This document shows, one piece after another, positions 32,241 to 41,833 of a stretch of 46,141 nt of DNA (position 1 is its first letter; each line of letters begins with the position of its first letter). The notes beneath the pieces were generated by a model that was not told the origin of the DNA, did no database searches, and was given only the letters and a program-made list of their open reading frames with translations. The translations under genes were made by a program, and so were the position numbers. Source of the stretch: Sva-07 sp041686315 (GTDB taxonomy: Bacteria > Actinomycetota > Acidimicrobiia > Acidimicrobiales > Ilumatobacteraceae); NCBI GenBank assembly GCA_041686315.1, contig JAWLEC010000005.1:1-46141 (forward strand). The letters are read 5' to 3'.

Positions 32241-32888
32241 TCACGGGAACAGGACGCCGTCGATGATGTGGACCACGCCGTTGCTCGCCTCGACGTCCGC
32301 GGTGGCCACCGGGATGCCGTTGACGGTGATCCCGCCGTCGGTGCCGAAGCTGAGTTCGGTCCCCTCCAGGCTCGCGGCGGTGCGATCCTGGGTGATCTCG
32401 GTGCTGAACACCTCGCCCTCGATGACGTGGTAGGTCAGCACGGCGGTGACCGCGTCGGGATCGGTGAGCCAGTCGTCGAGTGTGACACCGAGATCGTCGA
32501 GTGCGGTGTCGAAGGCCTCGTTGGTCGGGGCGAACACGGTGAAGGGGCCCTCTCCCGACAGCGTCTCGGTGAGGTCGACGGTCTCGATCGCCGTCACCAG
32601 GGTCGACAGCTCGGGCGTGTCCATCGCCAGCTCGACGATGGTCGGACCCTCGTCGGTGTCGGCGTCGGAGCCCTCCTCGATCGGGTCGTCCTCGATGGCC
32701 TCCGCCGTGTCCTCGGTCACGGTGTCGTCGACGGCGGTGTCGACGGCGGTGTCCTCGACGTCGATGGTCACGTCGACGATGTCCTCGTCATCGAGAGTGT
32801 CGTCGTCGTCGCCGCATGCCGCTGCCACGAGCGTGAGAGCGGCCACGGGTGCCAGCAGTCGTGTGATCTTGCGGTGTCGTGTCTGCAT
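32241..32888 (-). CDS. Fasciclin (FAS1) domain lipoprotein
   Basis: A 215-residue exported lipoprotein. Basic start (MQTRHRKITR), hydrophobic core and lipobox LVAAAC with Cys25. An acidic, Thr/Asp-rich linker (about 26-80: DDDDTLDDEDIVDVTIDVED and more) leads to one FAS1 domain (85-215) with the H1 motif GPFTVFAPTNEAFD and the H2 region TYHVIEGEV plus VVHIIDGVLFP. FAS1 domains mediate adhesion or protein contacts at the surface. It is divergent from the MoxR gene, with 111 bases between starts. Confidence 0.88.
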   Translation of the reverse strand: MQTRHRKITRLLAPVAALTLVAAACGDDDDTLDDEDIVDVTIDVEDTAVDTAVDDTVTEDTAEAIEDDPIEEGSDADTDEGPTIVELAMDTPELSTLVTAIETVDLTETLSGEGPFTVFAPTNEAFDTALDDLGVTLDDWLTDPDAVTAVLTYHVIEGEVFSTEITQDRTAASLEGTELSFGTDGGITVNGIPVATADVEASNGVVHIIDGVLFP

Positions 32889-32961
32889 GCGCAACGCGTA
32901 CCCACGTCGGGGAAGCCCAAACCGCACGCCTGCGCCCCCGTACCCGGCGGAGCGACCGCGA

Positions 32962-32992
32962 TTGACCCACCGGTCAAGTCGGCAAGTAGCGT
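32962..32992 (+). promoter_or_regulatory. Promoter of the MoxR-VWA pair: TTGACC, 19 bases, TAGCGT
   Basis: TTGACC (32962-32967) is a good -35, 19 bases before TAGCGT (32987-32992), which is followed by 7 bases and ATG 33000. This is the best-supported full promoter in the window and again predicts a leaderless mRNA. Confidence 0.55.
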
Positions 32993-32999
32993 GCGGTCC

Positions 33000-33908
33000 A
33001 TGACGACGACGGATGCAGGCGTGCCCAGCGCCGGAACCCCCACCCAACGCTTCGACAGCGTGCAGGGCGTGCGCACGGCGCTGCGCGACGTGCAGTACCT
33101 CGCCGACGAGGGGATCGCCGGCGTGGCCTACCTCGCCGACCGGCTGGGCAAGCCCGTGCTCGTGGAGGGCCCGGCCGGCACGGGCAAGACGCAGCTCGCC
33201 AAGTCGATCGCCGAGATCACCGGCTCGCGGCTCATCCGGCTGCAGTGTTACGAGGGCCTCGACGAATCGCGAGCCCTCTACGAGTGGAACTACAAGAAGC
33301 AGCTGCTGCGCATCCAGACCGAGCGCGGCGAGGGCGAGGACTGGGCCGAGATCAAAGACGACATCTTCTCCGACGAGTTCCTGCTCACCCGGCCCCTGCT
33401 CGAGGCGATCACCGCCACCGATCCGGTGGTGCTGCTGATCGACGAGGTCGACCGTGTGGAGGTGGAGACCGAGGCCCTGCTGCTGGAGATCCTCTCCGAC
33501 TACCAGGTCTCGATCCCCGAGCTCGGCACGATCACCGCCACCCAGATCCCGCTCGTGTTCCTCACCTCGAACAACACCCGTGAACTCTCCGAGGCGCTGA
33601 AGCGTCGCTGCCTGTACCTGCACGTCGACTATCCGCAGCTCGATCGCGAGAAGGAGATCGTGCTGGCGAAGGTGCCCGACATCACCGAGCAGCTCGCCGA
33701 CCAGGTGGCGCGCATCGTGCGGTCGATCCGCCAGCTCGACCTCAAGAAGTCGCCGAGTGTGTCCGAGACGCTCGACTGGGCCCGCACGCTGATGCTGCTC
33801 AACATCGACACGATCGACGAGCAGACGGCCAAGGAGACCCTCAACGTGCTGCTCAAGTACCAGACCGACATCGCCAAGGCGGCCAAGGAGCTGTCCGTCG
33901 ACGAGTGA
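33000..33908 (+). CDS. MoxR-family AAA ATPase
   Basis: A 302-residue AAA+ ATPase. Walker A GPAGTGKTQ is near residue 60, Walker B VLLIDEVD near 147, sensor 1 VFLTSNNTRELSEAL and arginine-finger region KRRCLYLHVDYP follow. MoxR proteins act as chaperones, remodelling or inserting metal into target enzymes together with a VWA-domain partner, which here is the next gene 20 bases downstream. No carbon monoxide dehydrogenase or other Cox genes are in the window, so the client is unknown. Confidence 0.9.
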   Translation: MTTTDAGVPSAGTPTQRFDSVQGVRTALRDVQYLADEGIAGVAYLADRLGKPVLVEGPAGTGKTQLAKSIAEITGSRLIRLQCYEGLDESRALYEWNYKKQLLRIQTERGEGEDWAEIKDDIFSDEFLLTRPLLEAITATDPVVLLIDEVDRVEVETEALLLEILSDYQVSIPELGTITATQIPLVFLTSNNTRELSEALKRRCLYLHVDYPQLDREKEIVLAKVPDITEQLADQVARIVRSIRQLDLKKSPSVSETLDWARTLMLLNIDTIDEQTAKETLNVLLKYQTDIAKAAKELSVDE

Positions 33909-33928
33909 TCGTCGACTGACTCGTACCG

Positions 33929-35362
33929 ATGCTCGACCTGCTCAACGGTTTCGTCGTCGAACTCCGTAATGCGGGGCTGCCCGTCAGCCTCACGGAGAAC
34001 CTCGACGCCATGGAGGCCGTGCAGCACATCCCCATCGAGGACCGGGAGGCGTTCAAGTACGCGCTCGGGGCCACGCTGATCAAGAACCATGCTCACTGGC
34101 GCAGCTTCGAGACCGTGTTCGAGGTGTACTTCAGCCTCCGCGGCCCCGAGTACAAGCTGGTCGAGGGCGACGAAGACACCGACATCGACGAACTCTGGCG
34201 TGAGCTGCAGGAGCAGCAGAAGCAGGAGGGCACGGGCGGCGCCGGTGGCCTCGACAACCTGACGCCCGAAGAGATCGCCCAGATGCTGATGTCGGCGTTG
34301 ATGAACGGCGACCAGGGCATGATGCGGGCGATGGCCAAGCAGGCCGTCCAGCGCTTCGCCGGCATGGAGCCGGGCCGACCCGTCGGCGGCACGTACTACC
34401 TGTATCGCACCCTCCGGAACCTCGATCTCGACTCGATGCTCGAGAAGATGATGGAGTCCACCCGCGACGATGCCGGCGAGCTGACCCCGTTGGAGGAGCG
34501 GCTCGAGAAGGAGGAGTACGAGGACCGCATCGACAAGTTCAAAGGTGAGATCGAAGCCGAGATCCGCCGGCGGCTGGTGGCCGACCGAGGCGCCGAGGCG
34601 ATGGCCAAGACGTTGCGCAAGCCGTTGCCCGAGGACGTGGAGTTCATGCACGCTTCCCGTGACGAGATGGTGGCGCTGAAGAAGTCGCTGTACCCGCTCA
34701 CCCGCAAGCTCGCGGCCCGCCTCGCCCGCAAGCGCAAGCACGGTCGCAAGGGCCCGCTCGACTTCCGCAACACGGTGCGCCACTCACTCAGCTACGGCGG
34801 CGTGCCGGCCGAGCCGAAGTTCAAGTACCCGCGTCCGGCCAAGCCCGAGTTGATCGTGGTGGCCGACATCTCCGGGTCCGTGGCAGCGTTCGCCCGGTTC
34901 ACGCTGATGCTCGTCTACGCGATCCAGAACCAGTTCTCGAAGGTGCGCTCGTTCGTGTTCATCGACGGCATCGACGAGGTCACCGACTACTTCCGGGCCA
35001 CCGAGGACATCACCGAGGCCATCCACCGGGTCAACACCGAGGCCGACGTGGTGTGGGTCGACGGTCACTCCGACTACGGCCACGCCTTCGAGGTGTTCTG
35101 GGAGCGCTACGGCAAGGACGTCGGCCCCAAGTCCACCGTGTTGCTGCTCGGCGACGCCCGCAACAACTACCACGCCAGCCAGAGCTGGGTCGTGAAGGAG
35201 ATCCAGCACAAGGCTCGCCACGTGTACTGGCTCAACCCCGAGCCGCGCAGCTACTGGAACACCGGCGATTCGATCGTGGGCGAGTACGGCACGTTCACCG
35301 ACGGCGTGTACGAGTGCCGCAACCTGCGCCAGCTCGAAGCCTTCGTCGAGAAGCTCGCCTGA
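33929..35362 (+). CDS. VWA-domain protein, CoxE-like
   Basis: A 477-residue protein. The N-terminal 270 residues are helical and charged (LNGFVVELRNAGLPVSLTEN at the start is typical of the CoxE-like family). A von Willebrand A domain occupies about 300-470: the MIDAS motif DISGS in VVADISGSVAAFARFT, WVDGHSDYGHAFEVF and LLLGDARNNY. It should bind a divalent cation and partner the MoxR ATPase upstream in a client-remodelling complex. It converges on guaB across a repeat-rich gap. Confidence 0.88.
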   Translation: MLDLLNGFVVELRNAGLPVSLTENLDAMEAVQHIPIEDREAFKYALGATLIKNHAHWRSFETVFEVYFSLRGPEYKLVEGDEDTDIDELWRELQEQQKQEGTGGAGGLDNLTPEEIAQMLMSALMNGDQGMMRAMAKQAVQRFAGMEPGRPVGGTYYLYRTLRNLDLDSMLEKMMESTRDDAGELTPLEERLEKEEYEDRIDKFKGEIEAEIRRRLVADRGAEAMAKTLRKPLPEDVEFMHASRDEMVALKKSLYPLTRKLAARLARKRKHGRKGPLDFRNTVRHSLSYGGVPAEPKFKYPRPAKPELIVVADISGSVAAFARFTLMLVYAIQNQFSKVRSFVFIDGIDEVTDYFRATEDITEAIHRVNTEADVVWVDGHSDYGHAFEVFWERYGKDVGPKSTVLLLGDARNNYHASQSWVVKEIQHKARHVYWLNPEPRSYWNTGDSIVGEYGTFTDGVYECRNLRQLEAFVEKLA

Positions 35363-35383
35363 GGATCCGCCTGTTCGCCAGGT

Positions 35384-35471
35384 GTTCGCCAGGGGTCAGA
35401 CCCCGGACGAACGGTCGCCCGACGGTCGATGGGAGTGACCGCGTACGTCGGGGGTCTGACCCCTGGCGAAC
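35384..35471. repeat. Inverted pair of family B elements
   Basis: A 21-base sequence starting GTTCGCCAGGGGTC (35384-35404) recurs as its exact reverse complement at 35451-35471, with 46 bases between. Each copy holds its own palindromic core, GGGGTC-A-GACCCC (35392-35404) and GGGGTC-T-GACCCC (35451-35463), with flanks that extend the small hairpins (35384-35412; 35446-35468). The two copies can also pair with each other, so the DNA or RNA could switch between two small and one large structure. Confidence 0.8.
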
Positions 35472-35656
35472 GGAAGCGCATTGCAGAAGCGACGAACCTC
35501 ACGCTTCGACGTGAGGTGGATCACCTCGGCGTGGGCCCAGGTGCCGTCGCTCATGTACCCGCGGTACAGCTCCCGGTACTTCGGGTGGTGCTGCCGGGTC
35601 CACACGGCCACGCTGCGTTCCGGGTCGGTGCTGAGCCCCCGAGATGGCACCCACAC
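35396..35656 (-). CDS. Possible small protein or gene fragment inside the repeat region
   Basis: An 86-residue minus-strand frame (GTG 35656; ATG at residue 35, MSDGTWAHAE). Residues 15-60, containing QHHPKYRELYRGYMSDGTWA then HAEVIHLTSKREVRRF, use strongly G/C-ended codons and look protein-like, whereas the last 20 residues are encoded by the inverted repeats (RGQTPDV). I recognise no family. It may be a real small gene whose end was overwritten by the repeat element, or a gene remnant. If it is coding, it would run tandem with guaB. Confidence 0.35.
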   Translation of the reverse strand: MWVPSRGLSTDPERSVAVWTRQHHPKYRELYRGYMSDGTWAHAEVIHLTSKREVRRFCNALPFARGQTPDVRGHSHRPSGDRSSGV

Positions 35657-35657
35657 C

Positions 35658-35710
35658 CCGAAATTTGCCTCGGATGTAGCGCTCAGCGCAACGATCGGGG
35701 CAGATTTCGG
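35658..35710. terminator. 53-base palindrome (family A), second copy
   Basis: CCGAAATTTGCC (35658-35669) pairs with GGCAGATTTCGG (35699-35710) with one G-T pair; the stem continues through mismatches to a 4-bp GCGC/GCGC inner stem with a 3-base loop. It has exactly the length of 928-980 and shares its outer CCGAAA/TTTCGG and central GTAGCGCT. It lies just beyond the guaB stop at a convergent junction. Confidence 0.7.
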
Positions 35711-35726
35711 TGGTTGGACGGCAGGA

Positions 35727-37267
<1,541 letters not shown>

Positions 37268-37271
<4 letters not shown>

Positions 37272-37978
37272 GCGGAGACCTCCGTGCGGTTGCGGGTGCG
37301 TGTGGAGCAGAGTTGGCGGAGCGTGTCGACGAGGAGACGGCGCTCGACGGCGTGGACGTCGGCTTCGAACGCCTCGAATCCGGTATCGACGTCGATGTCG
37401 AGGCGGGCCGTACCGAGCACGGGCCCGTCGTCGACTCCCTCGTCGGGAACGAGGTGGACCATCACGCCGGTCGAGGTGCGGGTGCCGGCGACCGCTTCGT
37501 CCCAGGCCCGTTCGATCGCGTGCGTGCCGGGCAACTCGCCCGGGAGGGCCGGATGGAGGTTGACCACACGCTCGGGGAACCAGCCGAGGAAGCTCATCGT
37601 GAGGATCCGCATCCAGCCGGCCAGCACCACGAGATCGGGATCGAAGCCGGCGACGACGTCGGCGAGGCGGGCGTCGTAGTCGGCACGGGCCTCGCCGGGA
37701 TGGGCCCCGACGTGGACGGCCGGCACGCCGGCGCGATCGGCACGCTGCAGGGCGAACACGTCCGGCCGGTTCGACACCACGGCGACCACGTCGGCGCCGA
37801 GCCGTCCGGATGCCGATGCATCGAGGACGGCCTGCAGATTCGAGCCGTTGCCGGAGACCAGGACGACCAGCCGCTTCGGCCGCGCGCTGGTGCGCTCGAT
37901 CCCGATGGTCCGCTCGGCGCCCTCCACCGCACTCGTCTCCCCGGTCCTCCGGGTGGCGGGCACGTCGGGAAGCTCCAT
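37268..37978 (-). CDS. purN: Phosphoribosylglycinamide formyltransferase
   Basis: A 236-residue 10-formyl-THF-dependent transformylase converting GAR to FGAR. Motifs: VLVSGNGSNLQAVLD (phosphate loop), VVLAGWMRILT, NLHPALPGELPGTHAIERA (catalytic His of the HP motif) and TGVMVHLVPDEGVDDGPVL (His and Asp). About 34 residues precede the fold, so it is longer than the usual 190-210. ATG 37978 is supported by TAGGTT 6 bases upstream. It follows purDM with a 127-base gap and overlaps guaB. Confidence 0.95.
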
Positions 37979-38105
37979 ACGTCGAACCTAGCGAGACGGC
38001 ACCCCGGCGACCGTCGCACTGAACGAAAAGTCCGGGCGGCGTCGGCTCGGGTCGGGGGACTGCCCGGACGCCGTGGTCCGGTGTCCCGCCGTCACCGTCT
38101 CGCCG
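37979..38105 (-). promoter_or_regulatory. purDM-purN gap with a likely purN-guaB promoter
   Basis: TAGGTT (37990 down to 37985) is followed by 6 bases and ATG 37978, giving the leaderless geometry seen elsewhere. GTCCGGGC/GCCCGGAC at about 38030-38082 can form a hairpin that might end the purDM transcript. Thus purN-guaB may be an independent unit within the cluster. Confidence 0.4.
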
Positions 38106-40316
38106 TCACCGTCGGACGAGACGCACGCTGCGGTCGCCCGGGACGAGCGTCCCGATCACCCAGGTGGGTTCGGCGATCGCCGAGCGCACGGCGTCGACGT
38201 CGCCGGCACCGCACACCACCACCATGCCGATGCCCATGTTGAGCGTGCGGTACAGCTCGTCGGTGGGCATCAGCGGCGTCAGTTCCCGCACGAGGCGGAA
38301 CAGTGGCGGCACGGGCCACGTGTCGAGCCCGATCTCGGCCGACACGCCGTCGGGCAGGACGCGCGGGAGATTCTCGGGCAGGCCCCCACCCGTGATGTGG
38401 GCCAGCGCCTTCACACGGCCGGAGTCGAGCACGGGTGCGAGCACGTCGAGATACGAGCGGTGCGGCTCGAGCAGCGCGTCGCCGATCGGGCGGTCGAAGC
38501 CGTCGGGCGTGACGTCCATCGGGATCCAGTCGAACACCTTGCGCAGCAACGAGTAGCCGTTGGTGTGGGGGCCGCTCGAGGCGATCCCCACCACGACGTC
38601 ACCGGCGGCGACGTCGTCACGTGGGAGCAGCGCACCCCGTTCGGCGACCCCGACGAGGGTGCCGGCGATGTCGAACGCCCCGGGCTGGTAGACGCCGGGC
38701 ATCTCGGCGGTCTCCCCACCGAGGAGTGCGCATCCTGCGGCCCGGCAGGCGTCGGCCATCCCGCTCACGACCTCGGCGACGAGGTCGGCGTCGAGACGGC
38801 TGGCAGCGATGTAGTCGAGGAAGAACAGCGGGCGCGCCGACTGCACGAGGACGTCGTCGATGCAGTGGTTGACGATGTCGGCGCCCACGCCCCGCACCGA
38901 GCCCAGCCGGGCGGCGAGCTCCACCTTGGTGCCGACCCCGTCGGTGGACGCCACCAGCACCGGATCGTCGAGGGCCAGGATCGCCTCCGCCGAGAACACG
39001 CCGCCGAAGCTGCCCACGCCCTCGAGCACGCCGTTGTCGTGCGTCGCCTCGACGGCCGCCTTCATCTCGTCGACGGCCCGGCTGCCCTCGTCGATGTCGA
39101 CACCGGCCGCTGCGTAGGAGGCGAGTTCGGCGCCGAGCGATCGCCACCCGATGTCGCGCCGGAACTGCATACCGTCGAAACGGATGCGGGTGAGGTGGTC
39201 GTAGGCGGCGGCCCGGGCCTCGGCGAGATCGAACCCGATCCCGGTGACGGCGAGCACCCGGCCGCCCGCCACCCGGAGCGTTCCGTCGGGTTCGGCTCTG
39301 ACGCCGGCGTCGAAGCGGATCGTGGTGGTGCCGTCGGGCCCCACGACACCACTCGCCATCGAATCGGTGATCTCGGCGCCGAGGACCGGCGTGCCCGGAT
39401 ATCCCGCAGCAGCGGCGACCACCGTCATCGCCGCCTGGCTGCGCACCACGAGCGGCAGATCGTCGACGGCACCCTTCGTGGCGGCGAGCGCCAACTCGGC
39501 GAGGTCCGTCTCCAGCAGTGGCAGGACGGCCTGCGCCTCGGGGTCGCCGAATCGCACGTTGTACTCGATCAGCCGCGGGCCATCGGGCGTGAGCATCAGA
39601 CCGGCGTAGATCACACCGACGTAGGGGGTGCCGGCCGCTGCGAGGTGGTCGAGCACCGGCTGCACGAACGTGGTGAGCAGCTCGTCGGGCGAGTAGGGGA
39701 CCGGCGCCGGCGCATAGGCGCCCATGCCGCCGGTGTTGGGGCCCGTGTCGCCCTCGCCGATGCGCTTGTGGTCCTGGGCGAGGGGCAGCGCGACGGCCGT
39801 CGAGCCGTCGCACAACGCGAGCAGCGAGCACTCGGGGCCTGCCAGCCGCTCCTCGAGCACGAACGATCCCGTGGCGGCCGCGTCCTCGATCGCGGCGATG
39901 GTGGCGGGGTCACCATCGGGCACGGCGACCCCCTTGCCGCCGGCGAGGCCGTCGAGCTTCACCACCACCGGTGCGTCGAGGTCGCGCCACCACGACACGG
40001 CGGCGGCCGCATCCTCGAAACTCGCGTTCCGGGGCCCCGGGATGCCGAGCGAGTCGGCGAGCTCCCGGGCGTAGCTCTTCGACGCCTCCAGCCGGGCCAG
40101 CTTCGCCGTGGGTCCGAAGCAGGAGAGGCCACGCCGTGCACACTCGTCGGCGACACCGTCGACCAGCGCCGCTTCGGGGCCGGGAATCACCAGATCGGTG
40201 TCGTCGGCAGTGGCGCTCCCGAGGTCGGGGGCGAGACGCACGTCGTGGCCGTGGTGGCTGCACGCCCAGGCAATGGCCTGCTCGCGGCCCCCGCCGCCGA
40301 TGACGAGGACGCGCAT
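38106..40316 (-). CDS. purDM: Fused GAR synthetase (PurD) - AIR synthetase (PurM)
   Basis: A 736-residue bifunctional enzyme. Residues 1-395 are PurD: VLVIGGGGREQAIAWA, ATP-grasp DAPVVVKLDGLAGGKGV, DHKRIGEGDTGPNTGGMGAY and YNVRFGDPEAQAVLPLL. Residues 400-736 are PurM: SYAAAGVDIDEGSRAV, LEGVGSFGGVF, ASTDGVGTKVELA, VNHCIDDVLVQSARPLFFLD, LLGGETAEMPGVY and ASSGPHTNGYSLL. Both halves keep their key motifs, and no stop or frameshift separates them. ATG 40316 gives the exact PurD start. Usually these are separate bacterial genes; in animals they are joined, in this order, with PurN. It starts 16 bases after purF. Confidence 0.95.
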   Translation of the reverse strand: MRVLVIGGGGREQAIAWACSHHGHDVRLAPDLGSATADDTDLVIPGPEAALVDGVADECARRGLSCFGPTAKLARLEASKSYARELADSLGIPGPRNASFEDAAAAVSWWRDLDAPVVVKLDGLAGGKGVAVPDGDPATIAAIEDAAATGSFVLEERLAGPECSLLALCDGSTAVALPLAQDHKRIGEGDTGPNTGGMGAYAPAPVPYSPDELLTTFVQPVLDHLAAAGTPYVGVIYAGLMLTPDGPRLIEYNVRFGDPEAQAVLPLLETDLAELALAATKGAVDDLPLVVRSQAAMTVVAAAAGYPGTPVLGAEITDSMASGVVGPDGTTTIRFDAGVRAEPDGTLRVAGGRVLAVTGIGFDLAEARAAAYDHLTRIRFDGMQFRRDIGWRSLGAELASYAAAGVDIDEGSRAVDEMKAAVEATHDNGVLEGVGSFGGVFSAEAILALDDPVLVASTDGVGTKVELAARLGSVRGVGADIVNHCIDDVLVQSARPLFFLDYIAASRLDADLVAEVVSGMADACRAAGCALLGGETAEMPGVYQPGAFDIAGTLVGVAERGALLPRDDVAAGDVVVGIASSGPHTNGYSLLRKVFDWIPMDVTPDGFDRPIGDALLEPHRSYLDVLAPVLDSGRVKALAHITGGGLPENLPRVLPDGVSAEIGLDTWPVPPLFRLVRELTPLMPTDELYRTLNMGIGMVVVCGAGDVDAVRSAIAEPTWVIGTLVPGDRSVRLVRR

Positions 40317-40332
40317 CAGCGGGTGACCCGGG

Positions 40333-41832
40333 TCATGCGAGCACGCCCTCGAAGGCGAGCTTGGCCTGGGCGTCGCCCACGGCGATCGGGTAGCGGCCCG
40401 TGAAACAGGCGTTGCAGTACCCGTCGTCCTCGCCGCTCTCACGTTCGGCCACGGCGCGCATCATCCCGTCGAGCGACAAGAAGGCGAGGCTGTCGGCGCC
40501 GATGTGCTCACGCATCTCCTCGATGCCGAGCCGGGCGGCGATCAGGTCGCCGTCATGGCCCATGTCGACGCCGAAGTGGCAGGCATGGGTGATCGGCGGA
40601 CAGGTGATGCGGACGTGCACCTCGGTGGCACCGGCGTCACGTACCAGCTTCACGAGCGGGCCGGCGGTGGTGCCACGCACCAGCGAATCGTCGATCATCA
40701 CCACCCGCTTGCCCTCGAGATTCTCACGGAGGGCGTTGAACTTGAGGGCCACGCCGCGCTCGCGGATGTCCTGGGTGGGTTCGATGAAGGTGCGGCCGAT
40801 GTACCGGTTCTTGATCAACCCGTCGTTGAACGGCAGGCCGCTCTCGTCGGCGTAGCCGATGGCTGCGGGGATCGAGGAGTCGGGCACGGGGATCACCACG
40901 TCGGCGTCGGCGACTGCCTCGCGGGCGAGTTCCACGCCGAGCCGCTGGCGCGTGTGGTGCACGTTGCGGCCGTCCCACACCGAATCGGGCCGGGAGAAGT
41001 AGACGAACTCGAACGTGCACCGCGCCGTACGCGGCTGTGGCGCGAGGACCTGGCTGCGGTGCAGCTCGGAACCGCGGAGCGAGACCATCTCGCCGGGCTG
41101 GACCTCGCCGATGTCGACACAGCCGAGGGTGGACAGGGCGCAGGTCTCGCTGGCGACCGCGTGCCCACCGTGCGGGAGGCGACCCACCGACAACGGACGG
41201 AAGCCCCAGGGGTCGCGTACGGCGATCACGTGGTCGGCGGCCAGCAGCACCAGCGAGAACGCTCCTTTCCACGCAGGAAGCGTGCGCTCGATGCGCTCCT
41301 CCCAGGTCTGCCCGCCGGCAGCGGCGAGCATCAGGGTCATCACCTCGGAGTCGCTCGTGGCGGTGAGGCCGAAGCCACGGTTCAGCAGCTCCTCGCGCAG
41401 CGCAGGTGCGTTGACGACGTTGCCGTTGTGGGCCAGCGCCAGTGGTCCGTGCATGGTCTCGACCAGGAACGGCTGGATGTTGCGTTCGGCGTTGGAGCCC
41501 GTGGTGGAGTAGCGGGTGTGGCCGATGGCGTGGTAGCCGGTGAGGGGGGCGAGCGTCTCGGGCGTGAACACGTTGGCGACGAGGCCGGGCTCTTTGTGCA
41601 CGCGTGCCCGCCGGCCGTCGCTCACGGCGATGCCGGCGGCTTCCTGGCCACGGTGCTGGAGGGCGAACAGGCCGAAGAAGGCGAGCTGGGCGACACCGTC
41701 GCCGTGGGGTGTGGAGATGCCGAGCACACCGCACTCGTCCTTGGGCGTGTCGACATCGACGGCGTCACCGAGCGGGTCGTCCACGCCGCCGTGGTGGGCG
41801 ACGGCCCGTACCGGGATGGTCCTGTTGGCCAT
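40333..41832 (-). CDS. purF: Amidophosphoribosyltransferase
   Basis: A 499-residue enzyme making phosphoribosylamine from PRPP and glutamine. A 33-residue propeptide precedes the N-terminal nucleophile Cys34 (KDECGVLGIS). The glutaminase domain has GHTRYSTTGSN and ALAHNGNVVNA; the PRTase domain has VVMIDDSLVRGTTAG. Cysteines at ETCALS, ITCPPITHAC and CNACF match the Bacillus-type enzyme that carries a 4Fe-4S cluster. ATG 41832 lies 1 base after purC; the 11-residue longer frame is rejected. Confidence 0.96.
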   Translation of the reverse strand: MANRTIPVRAVAHHGGVDDPLGDAVDVDTPKDECGVLGISTPHGDGVAQLAFFGLFALQHRGQEAAGIAVSDGRRARVHKEPGLVANVFTPETLAPLTGYHAIGHTRYSTTGSNAERNIQPFLVETMHGPLALAHNGNVVNAPALREELLNRGFGLTATSDSEVMTLMLAAAGGQTWEERIERTLPAWKGAFSLVLLAADHVIAVRDPWGFRPLSVGRLPHGGHAVASETCALSTLGCVDIGEVQPGEMVSLRGSELHRSQVLAPQPRTARCTFEFVYFSRPDSVWDGRNVHHTRQRLGVELAREAVADADVVIPVPDSSIPAAIGYADESGLPFNDGLIKNRYIGRTFIEPTQDIRERGVALKFNALRENLEGKRVVMIDDSLVRGTTAGPLVKLVRDAGATEVHVRITCPPITHACHFGVDMGHDGDLIAARLGIEEMREHIGADSLAFLSLDGMMRAVAERESGEDDGYCNACFTGRYPIAVGDAQAKLAFEGVLA

Positions 41833-41833
41833 G

